Below are positions 26,727 through 34,809 of a stretch of DNA of 64,000 bases, in pieces. The DNA lies in the NCBI GenBank assembly GCA_029960065.1, contig JASCOF010000006.1, forward strand, positions 186,001 to 250,000, written 5' to 3'. This DNA is from Flavobacteriaceae bacterium PS02336 (GTDB lineage: Bacteria > Bacteroidota > Bacteroidia > Flavobacteriales > Flavobacteriaceae). A program made the translations under genes and the position numbers. The notes under the pieces are model-generated. The model worked only from the letters and a program-made list of their open reading frames with translations, had not been told where the DNA came from and made no database searches. Position 1 is the stretch's first letter, and every line of letters begins with the position of its first letter.

Positions 26727-26790
26727 TCTCCCGCAGATTCAGCAGATCTTTATTAAATATGATCTGCCTGATCTGCAAATCTGCGGGAGA
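26727..26790. repeat. Long interrupted inverted repeat
   Basis: 13-bp perfect outer arms (TCTCCCGCAGATT / AATCTGCGGGAGA) and additional inner arms (CAGATC / GATCTG) around an AT centre. No T-run follows directly. It is in the gap between the divergent GH130 and HTH genes, where a terminator would serve neither gene. It resembles a dispersed REP-like element. Confidence 0.7.
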
Positions 26791-26875
26791 CAATTAAAAT
26801 ATATGTTCATTCACTTAATTAAAAACAATAAAAAACTTTTTCATATTTTCGTCTTCAATCCGCCAATCCTAAAAC

Positions 26876-27418
26876 ATGAAGAATAAAGTAAAAATTTTGA
26901 GAGAAGCCAGAAACATGACTCAAAATGAACTAGCCGAAATATCTGGACTTTCGTTAAGAACGATTCAGAGAATTGAAGCTGGAAATATTCTTAAAGGATA
27001 TACGCTCAAAACCATAGCTCAATCATTGGAAACAGCACCTGAAAATCTACTTATTGGTAAAAATGAAAAAAGTGAAGTTGAAAGAGCTAAAATCATTAAT
27101 CTTTCTGCTTTAACAGGACTTATCATTCCGTTTGGAAGTATCATTTTTCCTTTAATTTTAACTTATAAAACCAAGGACTCTAAAAACCGTGAACTTGGAA
27201 AACAGATTATCACAGTTCAAATTTTTCTAAGTCTTATGCTTTCGTTTCTAATGATTCTGAGTCCGTTTGTTCAAAGCGCTTTTTCAATACAATTTCCACT
27301 TTTTCTTATTCCGCTAATCGCAATTTTAAGTGTAAAATCATTGATTGTTTTTGCAAACGGCATCAGTTTAAACCGAAAACAGACCTTATCTATCAAACTA
27401 AAACACAACTTCTTATAA
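26876..27418 (+). CDS. HTH (XRE-type) regulator with membrane domain
   Basis: 180 residues. Residues 1-62 are a Cro/C1-type helix-turn-helix: VKILREARNMTQNELAEISG, then LSLRTIQRIEAGNILKGYTL, with the family pattern of Arg-Thr-Ile-Gln-Arg-Ile-Glu. Residues 80-170 contain three hydrophobic segments (about 80-98, 114-134, 138-158) that anchor it. Such fusions, common in Bacteroidota, are taken to be membrane-bound transcription regulators. The next gene, 88 bp downstream on the same strand, is a membrane-anchored protease-like protein, which could be a partner. Target genes cannot be read from the sequence. Confidence 0.82.
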   Translation: MKNKVKILREARNMTQNELAEISGLSLRTIQRIEAGNILKGYTLKTIAQSLETAPENLLIGKNEKSEVERAKIINLSALTGLIIPFGSIIFPLILTYKTKDSKNRELGKQIITVQIFLSLMLSFLMILSPFVQSAFSIQFPLFLIPLIAILSVKSLIVFANGISLNRKQTLSIKLKHNFL

Positions 27419-27506
27419 CTAAAGTCATCAAACTGACGTAAAAATGTCGTACTGTTTTTGCACGAAAATCGGAACCTAAATCCTAACGTTGCAAAAAAAA
27501 TCAGTT

Positions 27507-28445
27507 ATGAAATTATTTAAGAAAATTGCAGTTGCTATTTTAACGATTATCGTTTTAGTTTTGTTAGGAGGATATTTTTATTTTCAAAAAAAATTTACAC
27601 CGCCTGAGAACTATCTCATTGTTTCTGGAACAACAGAAAATATACCGCTGAAATGGATTTCAAACAACGAAAATAAGCATGACGCACTGCTTATTCCTGT
27701 GAAGATTGACGGAATCGAAAAGACATTTTATATGCAGTTTGATTCGGGCTCGCCAATTACTATTTTTTATAAAAAATCTTTAGAATCAATATTCGAAAAA
27801 TTCCCAAAACAAATAAAAATTGATTCTGAAAAAAATCAGATTTCTACAGGTTTTACTATTGGAAATATGAAAGTCTACTCCAGTATTTTTCAAGTTTTGA
27901 ATTATGGAAGTACAATTGATTTTGATAATCCTAATTCAGAAAATATTATTGGTACAATTGGAACCGATTTATTAGAAAAGCGAATAACCATCTTAGATTT
28001 TAAAAACAGTAAATGCTCTTTTATTGAACAAATACAAGAAAAGAATTTTACTTCTTTGGAATTTAAAAAACGTAAGATATTAATTCCTTCAAAAATCGAA
28101 AATGAAAACCTAAAATTATTATATGATTCTGGAACTAGTGGTTATGAATTAATTACTCAAAAAGAAATTTGGGAAAAGTATAAAATCAAAAAAAGTCCAA
28201 TACAAACCGAAAAAGGGAATTCCTGGGGAAATACGCTGGATGTGTATTCTGCTTCTGCAAAAAAGAAAATACATTTTGGCAGTTTAGCTTTGAACCTCTC
28301 GCAAGTTACCTATATCGAAGGCACTTCAGATCTGCAAAAATTTTTAATGAAACGCTCCGGAATGCAGGGAATGATAGGAAACAAACTTTTTCTCCATCAT
28401 AAACTGATTCTGGATTGCAAAAACGAAAAATATAAGCTGGAATAA
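27507..28445 (+). CDS. Membrane-anchored bilobal aspartic-protease-like protein
   Basis: 312 residues from the ATG at 27507 (a TTG 18 bp upstream is the alternative). One N-terminal membrane segment (AVAILTIIVLVLLGGYFYF), the rest extracytoplasmic. Two Asp-Ser-Gly motifs occur about 127 residues apart: MQFDSGSPITIFY (about 76-88) and LLYDSGTSGYELI (about 203-215), each followed by a hydrophobic strand as in retropepsin-like proteases. Each lobe is followed by a Gly-rich strand (IGTIGTDLLEKRITILDF; GMIGNKLFLHHKLILDC). That gives one catalytic Asp per lobe in a single chain, a pepsin-like plan. The protease activity is inferred. It follows an HTH-membrane gene on the same strand. Confidence 0.7.
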   Translation: MKLFKKIAVAILTIIVLVLLGGYFYFQKKFTPPENYLIVSGTTENIPLKWISNNENKHDALLIPVKIDGIEKTFYMQFDSGSPITIFYKKSLESIFEKFPKQIKIDSEKNQISTGFTIGNMKVYSSIFQVLNYGSTIDFDNPNSENIIGTIGTDLLEKRITILDFKNSKCSFIEQIQEKNFTSLEFKKRKILIPSKIENENLKLLYDSGTSGYELITQKEIWEKYKIKKSPIQTEKGNSWGNTLDVYSASAKKKIHFGSLALNLSQVTYIEGTSDLQKFLMKRSGMQGMIGNKLFLHHKLILDCKNEKYKLE

Positions 28446-28473
28446 AAGTAGTTTTCTTTCTATAGAATAAAGA

Positions 28474-28719
28474 TTAAGAATTGATCTCAATAATGTTTTT
28501 GACGTTTTGTATAAAGGTTTCGGTGTCTTTAATTTCTTGTTTGATAGACAAATGATGATCTGTTAAATTGTATTGATCCATCATATCTTTTTTCAAATAT
28601 TTAATCATAGACTCAATACTTCTGTTATCATTTTCACCTTGTCTTTTTAGCTCGCGCTGTTTACTTTGCAAGTAGTCTAATGTCTCTTTTAACCTTTGAA
28701 CGTTTAATTTTCCTGTCAT
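28474..28719 (-). CDS. Small helical protein of unknown function
   Basis: 81 residues, fully helical by pattern, with heptad-like spacing (LKETLDYLQSKQRELKRQ, then SIKQEIKDTETFIQNVKNII), so probably a short coiled-coil. No signal, no recognised family. Convergent with the protease-like gene; the 28-bp gap between the two stops has no obvious terminator. Confidence 0.5.
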   Translation of the reverse strand: MTGKLNVQRLKETLDYLQSKQRELKRQGENDNRSIESMIKYLKKDMMDQYNLTDHHLSIKQEIKDTETFIQNVKNIIEINS

Positions 28720-29127
28720 GTATTCTTCTTAAGATTAATAAAAAATAGCAGCCAGAAATGCGGTAAGATTCAGTATGTTCCAAAAACTAATATCATTCGA
28801 ATTTACCTCATTTCCAGCCTCTATCTTCCCACATTTACGTTCAAATTGATTTTTTGGATTGGAGATAAATTGATTTTTTTGAAAAATTTTAAACCTTAAA
28901 AAATAAATCACTGAATTACAATTATTTACACTTAAAAATTATCCTCTTTTTTTCCAATTTTTAAAAGAATGACAAAGATTACAAAGCTTTTTTGAAGCAG
29001 AAATCGCAACTTTCAGAATCTCAAAACATTACCCAAAACAAATGCAAATTGTGAATATCTATTTCGATATTTAACTATTTATTTTGCAGTATAATCTATC
29101 TTTGACATCCTTAAAATTTAAAAGAAA
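28720..29127. other. Gap upstream of the DUF4494 gene
   Basis: 408 bp. A -7 box TATCTTTG at 29097-29104 lies 23 bp before the ATG at 29128 and fits a short-leader promoter for that gene, though no TTG sits exactly 19 bp upstream. Nothing else in the gap could be supported. Confidence 0.45.
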
Positions 29128-29676
29128 ATGAGCGTAGTTTGGTACGAATGCAAAGTAAAATATAGAAAGACAGATGAAACGGGCGGACAAAAAGTTTTAA
29201 CTGAGCCTTATTTGGTTGATGCGTTGTCTTATACAGAAGCCGAAAAAAGAATTAATGAAGAAATGGCCGCTTATATTAGTGAGGAATTTAAAATCACAAA
29301 TATCAAGGTTGCTAATTATGCAGAAATTCATCCGTTTGAAAATGCGGATAGATGGTTTAAATCTAAAATTTCTTTAATTGCTTATGATGAAGAAAGCGGA
29401 AAAGAAAGAAAAACCGGAATGTACATGCTGATTCAGGCTAATGATGTTCGTGAAGCTTTTGACAACACACTGCATGTAATGAAAAATACTATGGGCGAAT
29501 ACTCTATTCCTGCTATTTCAGAATCGCCTATTATGGATGTTTTTCCTTATTTCAGCGGTGAAGAAGGAGAAACCGAAATGCTGGAAAGATTTAATACGCT
29601 AAAAGCCTCTAAACCAGACAAACCAGAAGTTGAAATTATCGACCATATGGAATTTGAAACTGCAACAGAGGAATAA
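29128..29676 (+). CDS. DUF4494 family protein
   Basis: 182 residues. It shows the family layout: VVWYECKVKYRKTDETG at the start, EPYLVDALSYTEAEKRINEE, then YAEIHPFENADRWFKSKIS (about 69-87) and the later half around YMLIQANDVREAFDN. No signal or membrane segment: a small cytoplasmic protein widespread in Bacteroidota, with no settled role. The acidic C-terminal tail (about 150-182) is typical. Monocistronic: -7 box just upstream, repeated-family terminator 13 bp downstream. Confidence 0.85.
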   Translation: MSVVWYECKVKYRKTDETGGQKVLTEPYLVDALSYTEAEKRINEEMAAYISEEFKITNIKVANYAEIHPFENADRWFKSKISLIAYDEESGKERKTGMYMLIQANDVREAFDNTLHVMKNTMGEYSIPAISESPIMDVFPYFSGEEGETEMLERFNTLKASKPDKPEVEIIDHMEFETATEE

Positions 29677-29688
29677 AAAATACAGCAA

Positions 29689-29717
29689 AAGCTTCAGAGA
29701 AATCTGGAGCTTTTTTT
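29689..29717 (+). terminator. Repeated-family terminator after DUF4494
   Basis: AAGCTTCAGA-GAAA-TCTGGAGCTT hairpin with a seven-T tail, 13 bp after the stop. Confidence 0.85.
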
Positions 29718-29973
29718 ATTTTCAATAACCACTGCATATGAATTATTTAAACGTAAAATAACAGACACAAAATTCCTCTTAAAATGGCATTTCATTTACA
29801 ATAAAGCACGAAGAAAATTTCTCAAAAACATTTATACCAAATATCTTTAAGTAAATTAATTCCAAAGGTTTTTAAATAACAAACTAGATTACAGCTTCAA
29901 ATCAAAATAAACTTTATATTCGTTATACCTTTTAACTGAAACCAAACCATTTACGTTTAAAACCAAAAACTTC

Positions 29974-31485
29974 ATGAACAAAAAAACGCTGATTTTAATT
30001 GGGTTTATTATTCTAAAATTTGTTTTACAATACGTTTTACTTAGTCCTGAATACGATTTACAGCGCGACGAATATCTGCATCTCGATCAGGCGCATCATC
30101 CGGCTTGGGGTTATTTATCGGTTCCGCCTGTAACTTCTTGGTTTTCGTGTCTCATTTTAGTACTTGGAAATTCGGTTTTCTGGGTTAAGTTCTTCCCTGC
30201 TCTTTTTGGCGCTTTGACTCTTATAATTGTGTGGAAAACTATCGAACTTTTAAAAGGAAATCTTTATGCTTTGATTCTTGGATCGTTAGGAATTGTTTTT
30301 TCTTCTTTACTGCGTATTAACATGCTGTATCAGCCCAATTCACTTGATATTTTGTGCTGGACGTTATTTTATTACATTATGATTCTATACATTTCATCAG
30401 AAAAAAATAATTGGCTTTATCTCGGCGCTTTTGTATTTGCATTTGGTTTTTTAAATAAATACAACATTTTGTTTTTACTGCTGGGTTTAATTCCAGCGGT
30501 TTTGCTTTCAAATCAGCGAAAAATCCTAACCAAAAAAGAACTTTATTTTGCTTTAATCATGGGATTTCTATTTATAATTCCGAATCTTTTATGGCAGTAT
30601 AGAAATCATTTCCCGATTGTGCATCATATGAAAGAACTGGCAGAAACACAGCTGGTAAACGTAGATCGTTTTGTTTTTATAAAAGAACAGGTTTTGTTTT
30701 TTATTGGAAGTTTTTTCGTCATTCTAGCCTCTTTGTATGCCTTATTGTTTTACAAACCTTTTAAAAAATACAGGTTCTTTTTTGGTTCTCTTTTTTTCAC
30801 TTTAGCAATCTTTTTATATTTCAAAGCAAAAGCCTATTACGCAATTGGTTTATATCCTATATACATTGCATTTGGATCTGTTTTCCTTTCAGACGTTTTA
30901 CAAAACGGATGGAAACGCTTTTTAAAGCCCGTATTTATTGTACTTCCTTTACTATTTTTTATTCCGATGTATTTCATGGCTTTTCCTAATAGAAGTCCTG
31001 AACAATTAGTTGCCGAAAAAATAGGAACACATCGCTGGGAAGACGGAAAAGAACACGATTTATCACAAGATTTTGCCGATATGCTGGGCTGGAAAGAACT
31101 TGCCCGCAAAACAGATTCGGTTTATGCCTTGTTTCCAAAAACAGAAAACACACTCGTACTTTGCGACAATTATGGTCAGGCTGGAGCCATAAATTATTAT
31201 ACTAAAAAAGGCATTAAAGCCGTTTCCTTCAATGCTGATTATGTCAATTGGTTTGATTTAAATGTGTATTATAAAAACTTAATCCGCGTTAAAGTATTTG
31301 AAGAAAACAGCGACGAATTTAAGACAACAAGTCCGTTTTTCGAAAAGGCTTTTATAGGCGGTCAGATTACTGATAAATATGCTCGAGAATACGGAACAAC
31401 TATTTTTGTTTTTACGAATGCTAAGATCAACATCAAGAAAAGATTAGAACAGGAAATTGCCGCAACAAAGAATTATAAGGATTAA
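29974..31485 (+). CDS. GT39/ArnT-like membrane glycosyltransferase
   Basis: 503 residues with about ten hydrophobic segments in the first 345 and a soluble C-terminal domain. The first extracytoplasmic loop carries the family signature YDLQRDEYLHLDQAHHPAWG (about 27-46), with the acidic Asp-Glu pair used as catalytic base in the PMT/ArnT superfamily, followed by YLSVPPVTSW. Known: such enzymes move a sugar from a polyprenyl-phosphate donor to lipid A, protein or another glycan. The acceptor here is unknown. Five bp before a DUF4269 gene, so cotranscribed, but the pairing gives no clear functional hint. Confidence 0.85.
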   Translation: MNKKTLILIGFIILKFVLQYVLLSPEYDLQRDEYLHLDQAHHPAWGYLSVPPVTSWFSCLILVLGNSVFWVKFFPALFGALTLIIVWKTIELLKGNLYALILGSLGIVFSSLLRINMLYQPNSLDILCWTLFYYIMILYISSEKNNWLYLGAFVFAFGFLNKYNILFLLLGLIPAVLLSNQRKILTKKELYFALIMGFLFIIPNLLWQYRNHFPIVHHMKELAETQLVNVDRFVFIKEQVLFFIGSFFVILASLYALLFYKPFKKYRFFFGSLFFTLAIFLYFKAKAYYAIGLYPIYIAFGSVFLSDVLQNGWKRFLKPVFIVLPLLFFIPMYFMAFPNRSPEQLVAEKIGTHRWEDGKEHDLSQDFADMLGWKELARKTDSVYALFPKTENTLVLCDNYGQAGAINYYTKKGIKAVSFNADYVNWFDLNVYYKNLIRVKVFEENSDEFKTTSPFFEKAFIGGQITDKYAREYGTTIFVFTNAKINIKKRLEQEIAATKNYKD

Positions 31486-31490
31486 CAAAA

Positions 31491-32015
31491 ATGACTGATT
31501 TTACGAATATCTCCTATTTAAAAACTGGAAATCAAAAACAGCAATTGGCATTTGAAATTTTGTCAAAACATAAAATCATGGAAAATCTCGCCGATTTTGA
31601 TCCTATTTTAGTGGGAACAATTCCAATAAATATTGACATTGAAAACAGTGATCTTGATATTATTTGTTATTGGAAAAGTAAATCTGATTTTATTGAAAGA
31701 ATTAAAATGCTTTTTGAAAAAGAAACCGATTTTACTCTAAGAGAAATTGTGATTGATAATCAAGAATCTGTTGTAGCAAACTTCTATATTGACGCTTTTG
31801 AAATCGAAATCTTTGGGCAAAATGTTCCAACTGAACTTCAAAACGGCTATAAACACATGATTATCGAAGACAAAATCTTACATTCTAAAGATGAAAACTT
31901 TCGATTACAAATTATCAAACTCAAGCAGAAAGGCATAAAAACAGAACCTGCATTCGGCTTATTACTAGGCCTAAAGGGGAATATTTACCAAGAATTACTG
32001 GATTTTAAAATCTAG
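31491..32015 (+). CDS. DUF4269 (nucleotidyltransferase-like) protein
   Basis: 174 residues. The segment VGTIPINIDIENSDLDIICY (about 42-61) is the family hallmark and resembles a nucleotidyltransferase-fold metal motif (Gly-Thr/Ser ... Asp-x-Asp, here Ser-Asp-Leu-Asp). The rest fits the family (EIEIFGQNVPTELQNGYKHM, EPAFGLLLGL near the end). Cytoplasmic. Cotranscribed with the GT39 gene by spacing. Activity unproven. Confidence 0.8.
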   Translation: MTDFTNISYLKTGNQKQQLAFEILSKHKIMENLADFDPILVGTIPINIDIENSDLDIICYWKSKSDFIERIKMLFEKETDFTLREIVIDNQESVVANFYIDAFEIEIFGQNVPTELQNGYKHMIIEDKILHSKDENFRLQIIKLKQKGIKTEPAFGLLLGLKGNIYQELLDFKI

Positions 32016-32063
32016 AAAAAATCGTATTTCCCAATAAACATAAAAAATAAATTACAAAAATTG

Positions 32064-32094
32064 TTTGCATAACCGTATTTAGTGTGTATCTTTG
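32064..32094 (+). promoter_or_regulatory. Promoter of tRNA-fMet
   Basis: TTTG (32064-32067), exactly 19 bp, then TATCTTTG (32087-32094): the Bacteroidota -33/-7 consensus. The tRNA begins 12 bp after the -7 box. Confidence 0.85.
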
Positions 32095-32106
32095 CACCCG
32101 AAACAT

Positions 32107-32179
32107 CGCGGGATAGAGCAGTAGGCAGCTCGTCGGGCTCATAACCCGAAGGTCACAGGTTCGAGTCCTGTTCCCGCTA
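32107..32179 (+). tRNA. Initiator tRNA-fMet (CAT)
   Basis: Cloverleaf with acceptor strand CGCGGGA pairing with TCCCGCT except for the C1-U72 mismatch, the initiator mark. The anticodon stem has three G-C pairs (CGGG/CCCG) around CTCATAA with anticodon CAT. T-arm CAGG-TTCGAGT-CCTG. CCA is not encoded: CTA follows the discriminator A. It marks the left edge of the accessory island, and its 3' part is repeated at 32491. Confidence 0.95.
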
Positions 32180-32186
32180 CTAAGGA

Positions 32187-32216
32187 AAACACCACTTCTA
32201 TAAGTGGTGTTTTTTT
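32187..32216 (+). terminator. Terminator of tRNA-fMet
   Basis: AAACACCACTT-CTAT-AAGTGGTG followed by seven T, 8 bp after the tRNA. Confidence 0.85.
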
Positions 32217-32235
32217 ATTTATAGCATTTTGTACT

Positions 32236-32490
32236 ATGAATGAATTTATTGTTTATATTCTTTACTCTGAAAAATTCAAGAGAAATTATACCGGTTTCAC
32301 TTCCAATCTAATCGAAAGATTTAAGTCGCATAACTTTCTTGAAACAAAAGGTTGCACTCCAAAATTTCGACCTTGGATAGTAATTCATGTTAAATTTTTC
32401 CATTCAAAATCCGAAGCCATGAAAAGAGAAAAATATTTAAAAACTGGAATTGGAAGAGAGTTTATTAAAAATCTTATTTCTAAAATGTAA
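32236..32490 (+). CDS. Small GIY-YIG nuclease, tRNA-associated
   Basis: 84 residues. GIY-YIG core: FIVYILYSEKFKRNYTG (4-20), the VYIL...NYTG positions corresponding to GIY and YIG; then FTSNLIERFKSHN with the catalytic-type Arg (about 28) and a KSEAMKREKYLKTGIGREF segment with the Glu (about 60). Length normal for the single-domain UvrC-like/UPF0213-type endonucleases. The gene starts 20 bp after the tRNA-fMet terminator, and its TAA stop is immediately followed by a copy of the tRNA 3' part, so it is tightly bracketed by tRNA sequence. Inferred: a mobile or homing-type unit tied to tRNA-fMet. No ribosome binding site or strong promoter of its own was seen. Confidence 0.85.
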   Translation: MNEFIVYILYSEKFKRNYTGFTSNLIERFKSHNFLETKGCTPKFRPWIVIHVKFFHSKSEAMKREKYLKTGIGREFIKNLISKM

Positions 32491-32547
32491 CTCGTCGGGA
32501 CATATCCGCCACGGCGGACACAGGTTCGAGTCCTGTTCCCGCTACTA
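32491..32547 (+). repeat. Duplicated 3' part of tRNA-fMet with altered anticodon region
   Basis: CTCGTCGGG (32491-32499, = 32129-32137 in the tRNA), then 19 bp unlike the tRNA and containing the palindrome TCCGCC-AC-GGCGGA, then 29 bp identical to 32154-32182 (CACAGG through CTACTA). The 5' half is absent, so it cannot be a working tRNA. Looks like a tRNA remnant or attachment site bordering the GIY-YIG gene. Confidence 0.85.
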
Positions 32548-32556
32548 TAAAAAGTA

Positions 32557-32592
32557 AAAGCCTGCAAAGTATATATTTTGCAGGCTTTTTTT
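32557..32592 (+). terminator. Terminator after the tRNA remnant
   Basis: AAAGCCTGCAAA / TTTGCAGGCTTT hairpin with an eight-base loop and a T-run to 32592. Confidence 0.8.
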
Positions 32593-32771
32593 GGTTCGAA
32601 AATTATTTTCTAAAATTTTATTTTTTTGCAATATCAGTGTTTACGACAAATTTTGGTTCGAACTCCGTCAAGTCTTCAAATTTCTAGAACAACATTATTA
32701 TTTGCATATTGAAGATAAAGTTATTAAGTTCACTTTGTCAAAAATTGACTCTGTTTCATTATAAAAAGCTA

Positions 32772-33329
32772 ATGCAAAAGAATTATTCTACGAAATTAAC
32801 CGATCACTACAATTCCTATTTTGGAATTGTTGGAAAAAAAATGAAATGGGAAATAGGTCCTACATGTAAAACCCATACTGAGTTCTTCGTTTTAGAATTT
32901 GCTCCAAATAATGTTCACAACATGTGGACATATTGTACTGTTGGAATGTCGGCCGATTTAATGGATGATAACTTAATTGAGTTAGTTATTTATTCTCCAA
33001 GACAAGATAATTCTTTGGTTGAATTATTGACTGTCCATGCTTCTCATCACAGATTGACACCATTTAATATTCATCATACCTCAAATTTTGGAAGGCCTTG
33101 GCTTGAAAATTCTATTTGTGACCCTGCATTTATTTCATTACCTTATCTTGACGGAGATAATCTAGAAATTTTTCAATTTGAAGAAAAGATAATTCATTGT
33201 TACTGGCTTATTCCTATTACACAAGTAGTAAGAGATTATAAAATTGATTATGGCTGTGAGGCATTAGAAGAATTGTTTGAAGAGAAACAACTGGATTACT
33301 TAAATCCATTGAGAAACTCATTGGTTTAA
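32772..33329 (+). CDS. Suppressor-of-fused (SuFu) family protein, probable orphan immunity protein
   Basis: 185 residues from the ATG at 32772 (a TTG start 63 bp up adds a tail not shared by the family). SuFu features: GKKMKWEIGPTCKTHTEFFV at the start, VGMSADLMDDNLIELVIYSP in the middle, LPYLDGDNLEIFQF and HCYWLIPITQVVRDYKIDYG towards the end. Known: bacterial SuFu proteins are an immunity superfamily of polymorphic toxins. No toxin gene is adjacent, so here it would be an orphan. Its stop touches the GTG that opens the next frame, so it is probably cotranscribed with the HEAT-repeat protein. A second SuFu gene is at 51113 in the same island. Confidence 0.82.
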   Translation: MQKNYSTKLTDHYNSYFGIVGKKMKWEIGPTCKTHTEFFVLEFAPNNVHNMWTYCTVGMSADLMDDNLIELVIYSPRQDNSLVELLTVHASHHRLTPFNIHHTSNFGRPWLENSICDPAFISLPYLDGDNLEIFQFEEKIIHCYWLIPITQVVRDYKIDYGCEALEELFEEKQLDYLNPLRNSLV

Positions 33330-33362
33330 GTGATTAAAATCAGAAATATTATCAAAAAGCGT

Positions 33363-34100
33363 ATGTTATTTGGACTATTTAAAAGTTTAGATGAAAAAGT
33401 TAAGGAAGATAAAGAAAATCTAATAGCTCGATTAAAGAACTCTGAGTTAAAGACTTTGATTATAGAAATGGGAAATAACAAACCTATTTCAAATAACATA
33501 ATTAAAAGGCAGAAACGAGATCAATCTTTTGAGAGCAAAGATTTTCCTAGTTGGTATGCTTATAGGATTTCTGATGAATTAAGTGATATAAACTTAAAAC
33601 CGGAACTCATAGAATTACTCAAAGACAAAGATTTTTTTCAATATAAACAATACGTTTTAAGATGTTTAAGCAGTTTATGTGTAAACTGTAAAGATTATAA
33701 ACTTTTTGATTTTTTGATTTTAGAACTTAAAAAAACTGACGAAGAAAAAGTAATAACAACTGTTTTAAGCAGGCTTAAAAAGTTGAGAAAACCTGCGACT
33801 CTGAATATTGATTATCTTAAACAATTACTATTAAATGGAACATATCAGAATAGGATTGACGCACTTGACGCATTGCAAAACTCAGAGCACAAAGATTTAG
33901 AAGAAATTTTAATACTAAAATTAAAGACTAGTGATCAGCACACTAAAGGTATGATTTGTGCAACCCTTAGATCTACTGGAACAATAAAGTCATTAGAAAC
34001 ATTGGAAGCAGAGTTAAAAAAAACAAGAAGTAATGATTTAAAATATTTTATCCAAAGTGCAATTGAAGAAATAAATGAACGGGAAAATAGTAGAATCTAA
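33363..34100 (+). CDS. HEAT-repeat protein
   Basis: 245 residues from the ATG at 33363 (MLFGLFKSLDEKVKEDKENL). A GTG 33 bp upstream abuts the SuFu stop and is the alternative. Helical repeats are visible from about residue 65: ELIELLKDKDFFQYKQYVLRC, LLNGTYQNRIDALDALQNSE, LKTSDQHTKGMICATLRSTG, TLEAELKKTRSNDLKYFIQS, the paired-helix pattern of HEAT/PBS-lyase-like repeats. No catalytic motif. In immunity islands such repeat proteins are often themselves immunity proteins. Cotranscribed with SuFu by spacing. Confidence 0.7.
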   Translation: MLFGLFKSLDEKVKEDKENLIARLKNSELKTLIIEMGNNKPISNNIIKRQKRDQSFESKDFPSWYAYRISDELSDINLKPELIELLKDKDFFQYKQYVLRCLSSLCVNCKDYKLFDFLILELKKTDEEKVITTVLSRLKKLRKPATLNIDYLKQLLLNGTYQNRIDALDALQNSEHKDLEEILILKLKTSDQHTKGMICATLRSTGTIKSLETLEAELKKTRSNDLKYFIQSAIEEINERENSRI

Positions 34101-34140
34101 ACATTTAAATATCAACCAAAATCTTCAAATCTTCCAATAA

Positions 34141-34250
34141 ATGGTTCGAATTCTGTACCATCAAGGTCACCTCACAAGAAATAATTACATAATTGTAAGA
34201 TTTTGATTTTTAATTTTTGTTGTGACCTTGATGGGCTTTGAACCAACTGG
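34141..34250. repeat. Inverted pair of tRNA-3'-end-like sequences
   Basis: The left arm at 34141-34175 contains GGTTCGAATTC then CCATCAAGGTCACC. The right arm at 34218-34250, read on the other strand, contains GGTTCAAAGCCCATCAAGGTCAC. The arms can pair to a long hairpin 40 bp after the HEAT gene. Both look like a T-loop plus acceptor end of a tRNA without the rest. Possible terminator or recombination relic. Confidence 0.55.
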
Positions 34251-34809
34251 ACATGATTTCATTTAAAACATTTTAAATCATTAATAAATAAGTCATTAAG
34301 AGAGAATATTTTAAATCCTAAATATAGTATTCACATTTCTACTTTTATTATAAAATTACAAAAGTCACTGCCAGAGATTTGCTAGCAGAAAGGTTGCCAA
34401 ATATTGTTTGTGATACAAACTGACACCTGGCAACTCGCAAAAAAAGCAGCGATCTTCAAACTTGTTTTTAAAGAAAAAATAATTTAAAAAGACTACACAA
34501 AAAATCAAAGTCGATTAATTTTTTTAATTTCAAGAACTAAAGCACTCTGCACTGAAAGTGCAGAGGTTTGTTTGACGAGAGATTGAAAGTCTCTCAATTT
34601 TTGAAAACTTTTTATCAATACCAAAAAGGTCAAAGAATATATTCTTTCGTATTACTAAAGTACCGCAATAAATTGCAGGTTTTAAACCCCGATCAGAGAC
34701 CAATAAAAGTAGAGCGCTAATCAGTTATTTTACAATTGTATAATCTGAAAATGCGAAAATTTAGAAATTTGCATTCATATTTATACAAAAACTCATGATA
34801 ACAAATAAC
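34251..34809. other. Gene-free stretch with two perfect small hairpins
   Basis: No credible open frame on either strand. Two adjacent hairpins lie at 34545-34565 (CTCTGCACT-GAA-AGTGCAGAG) and 34577-34595 (GAGAGA-TTGAAAG-TCTCTC); the second is followed by AATTTTTG. They could be the structured part of a small RNA, but no promoter box was found upstream. Confidence 0.4.

Noticed and set aside
32491..32547. A second complete tRNA
   Set aside because: The 5' acceptor and D-arm halves are missing and the anticodon arm is replaced; only the 3' part is tRNA-like.
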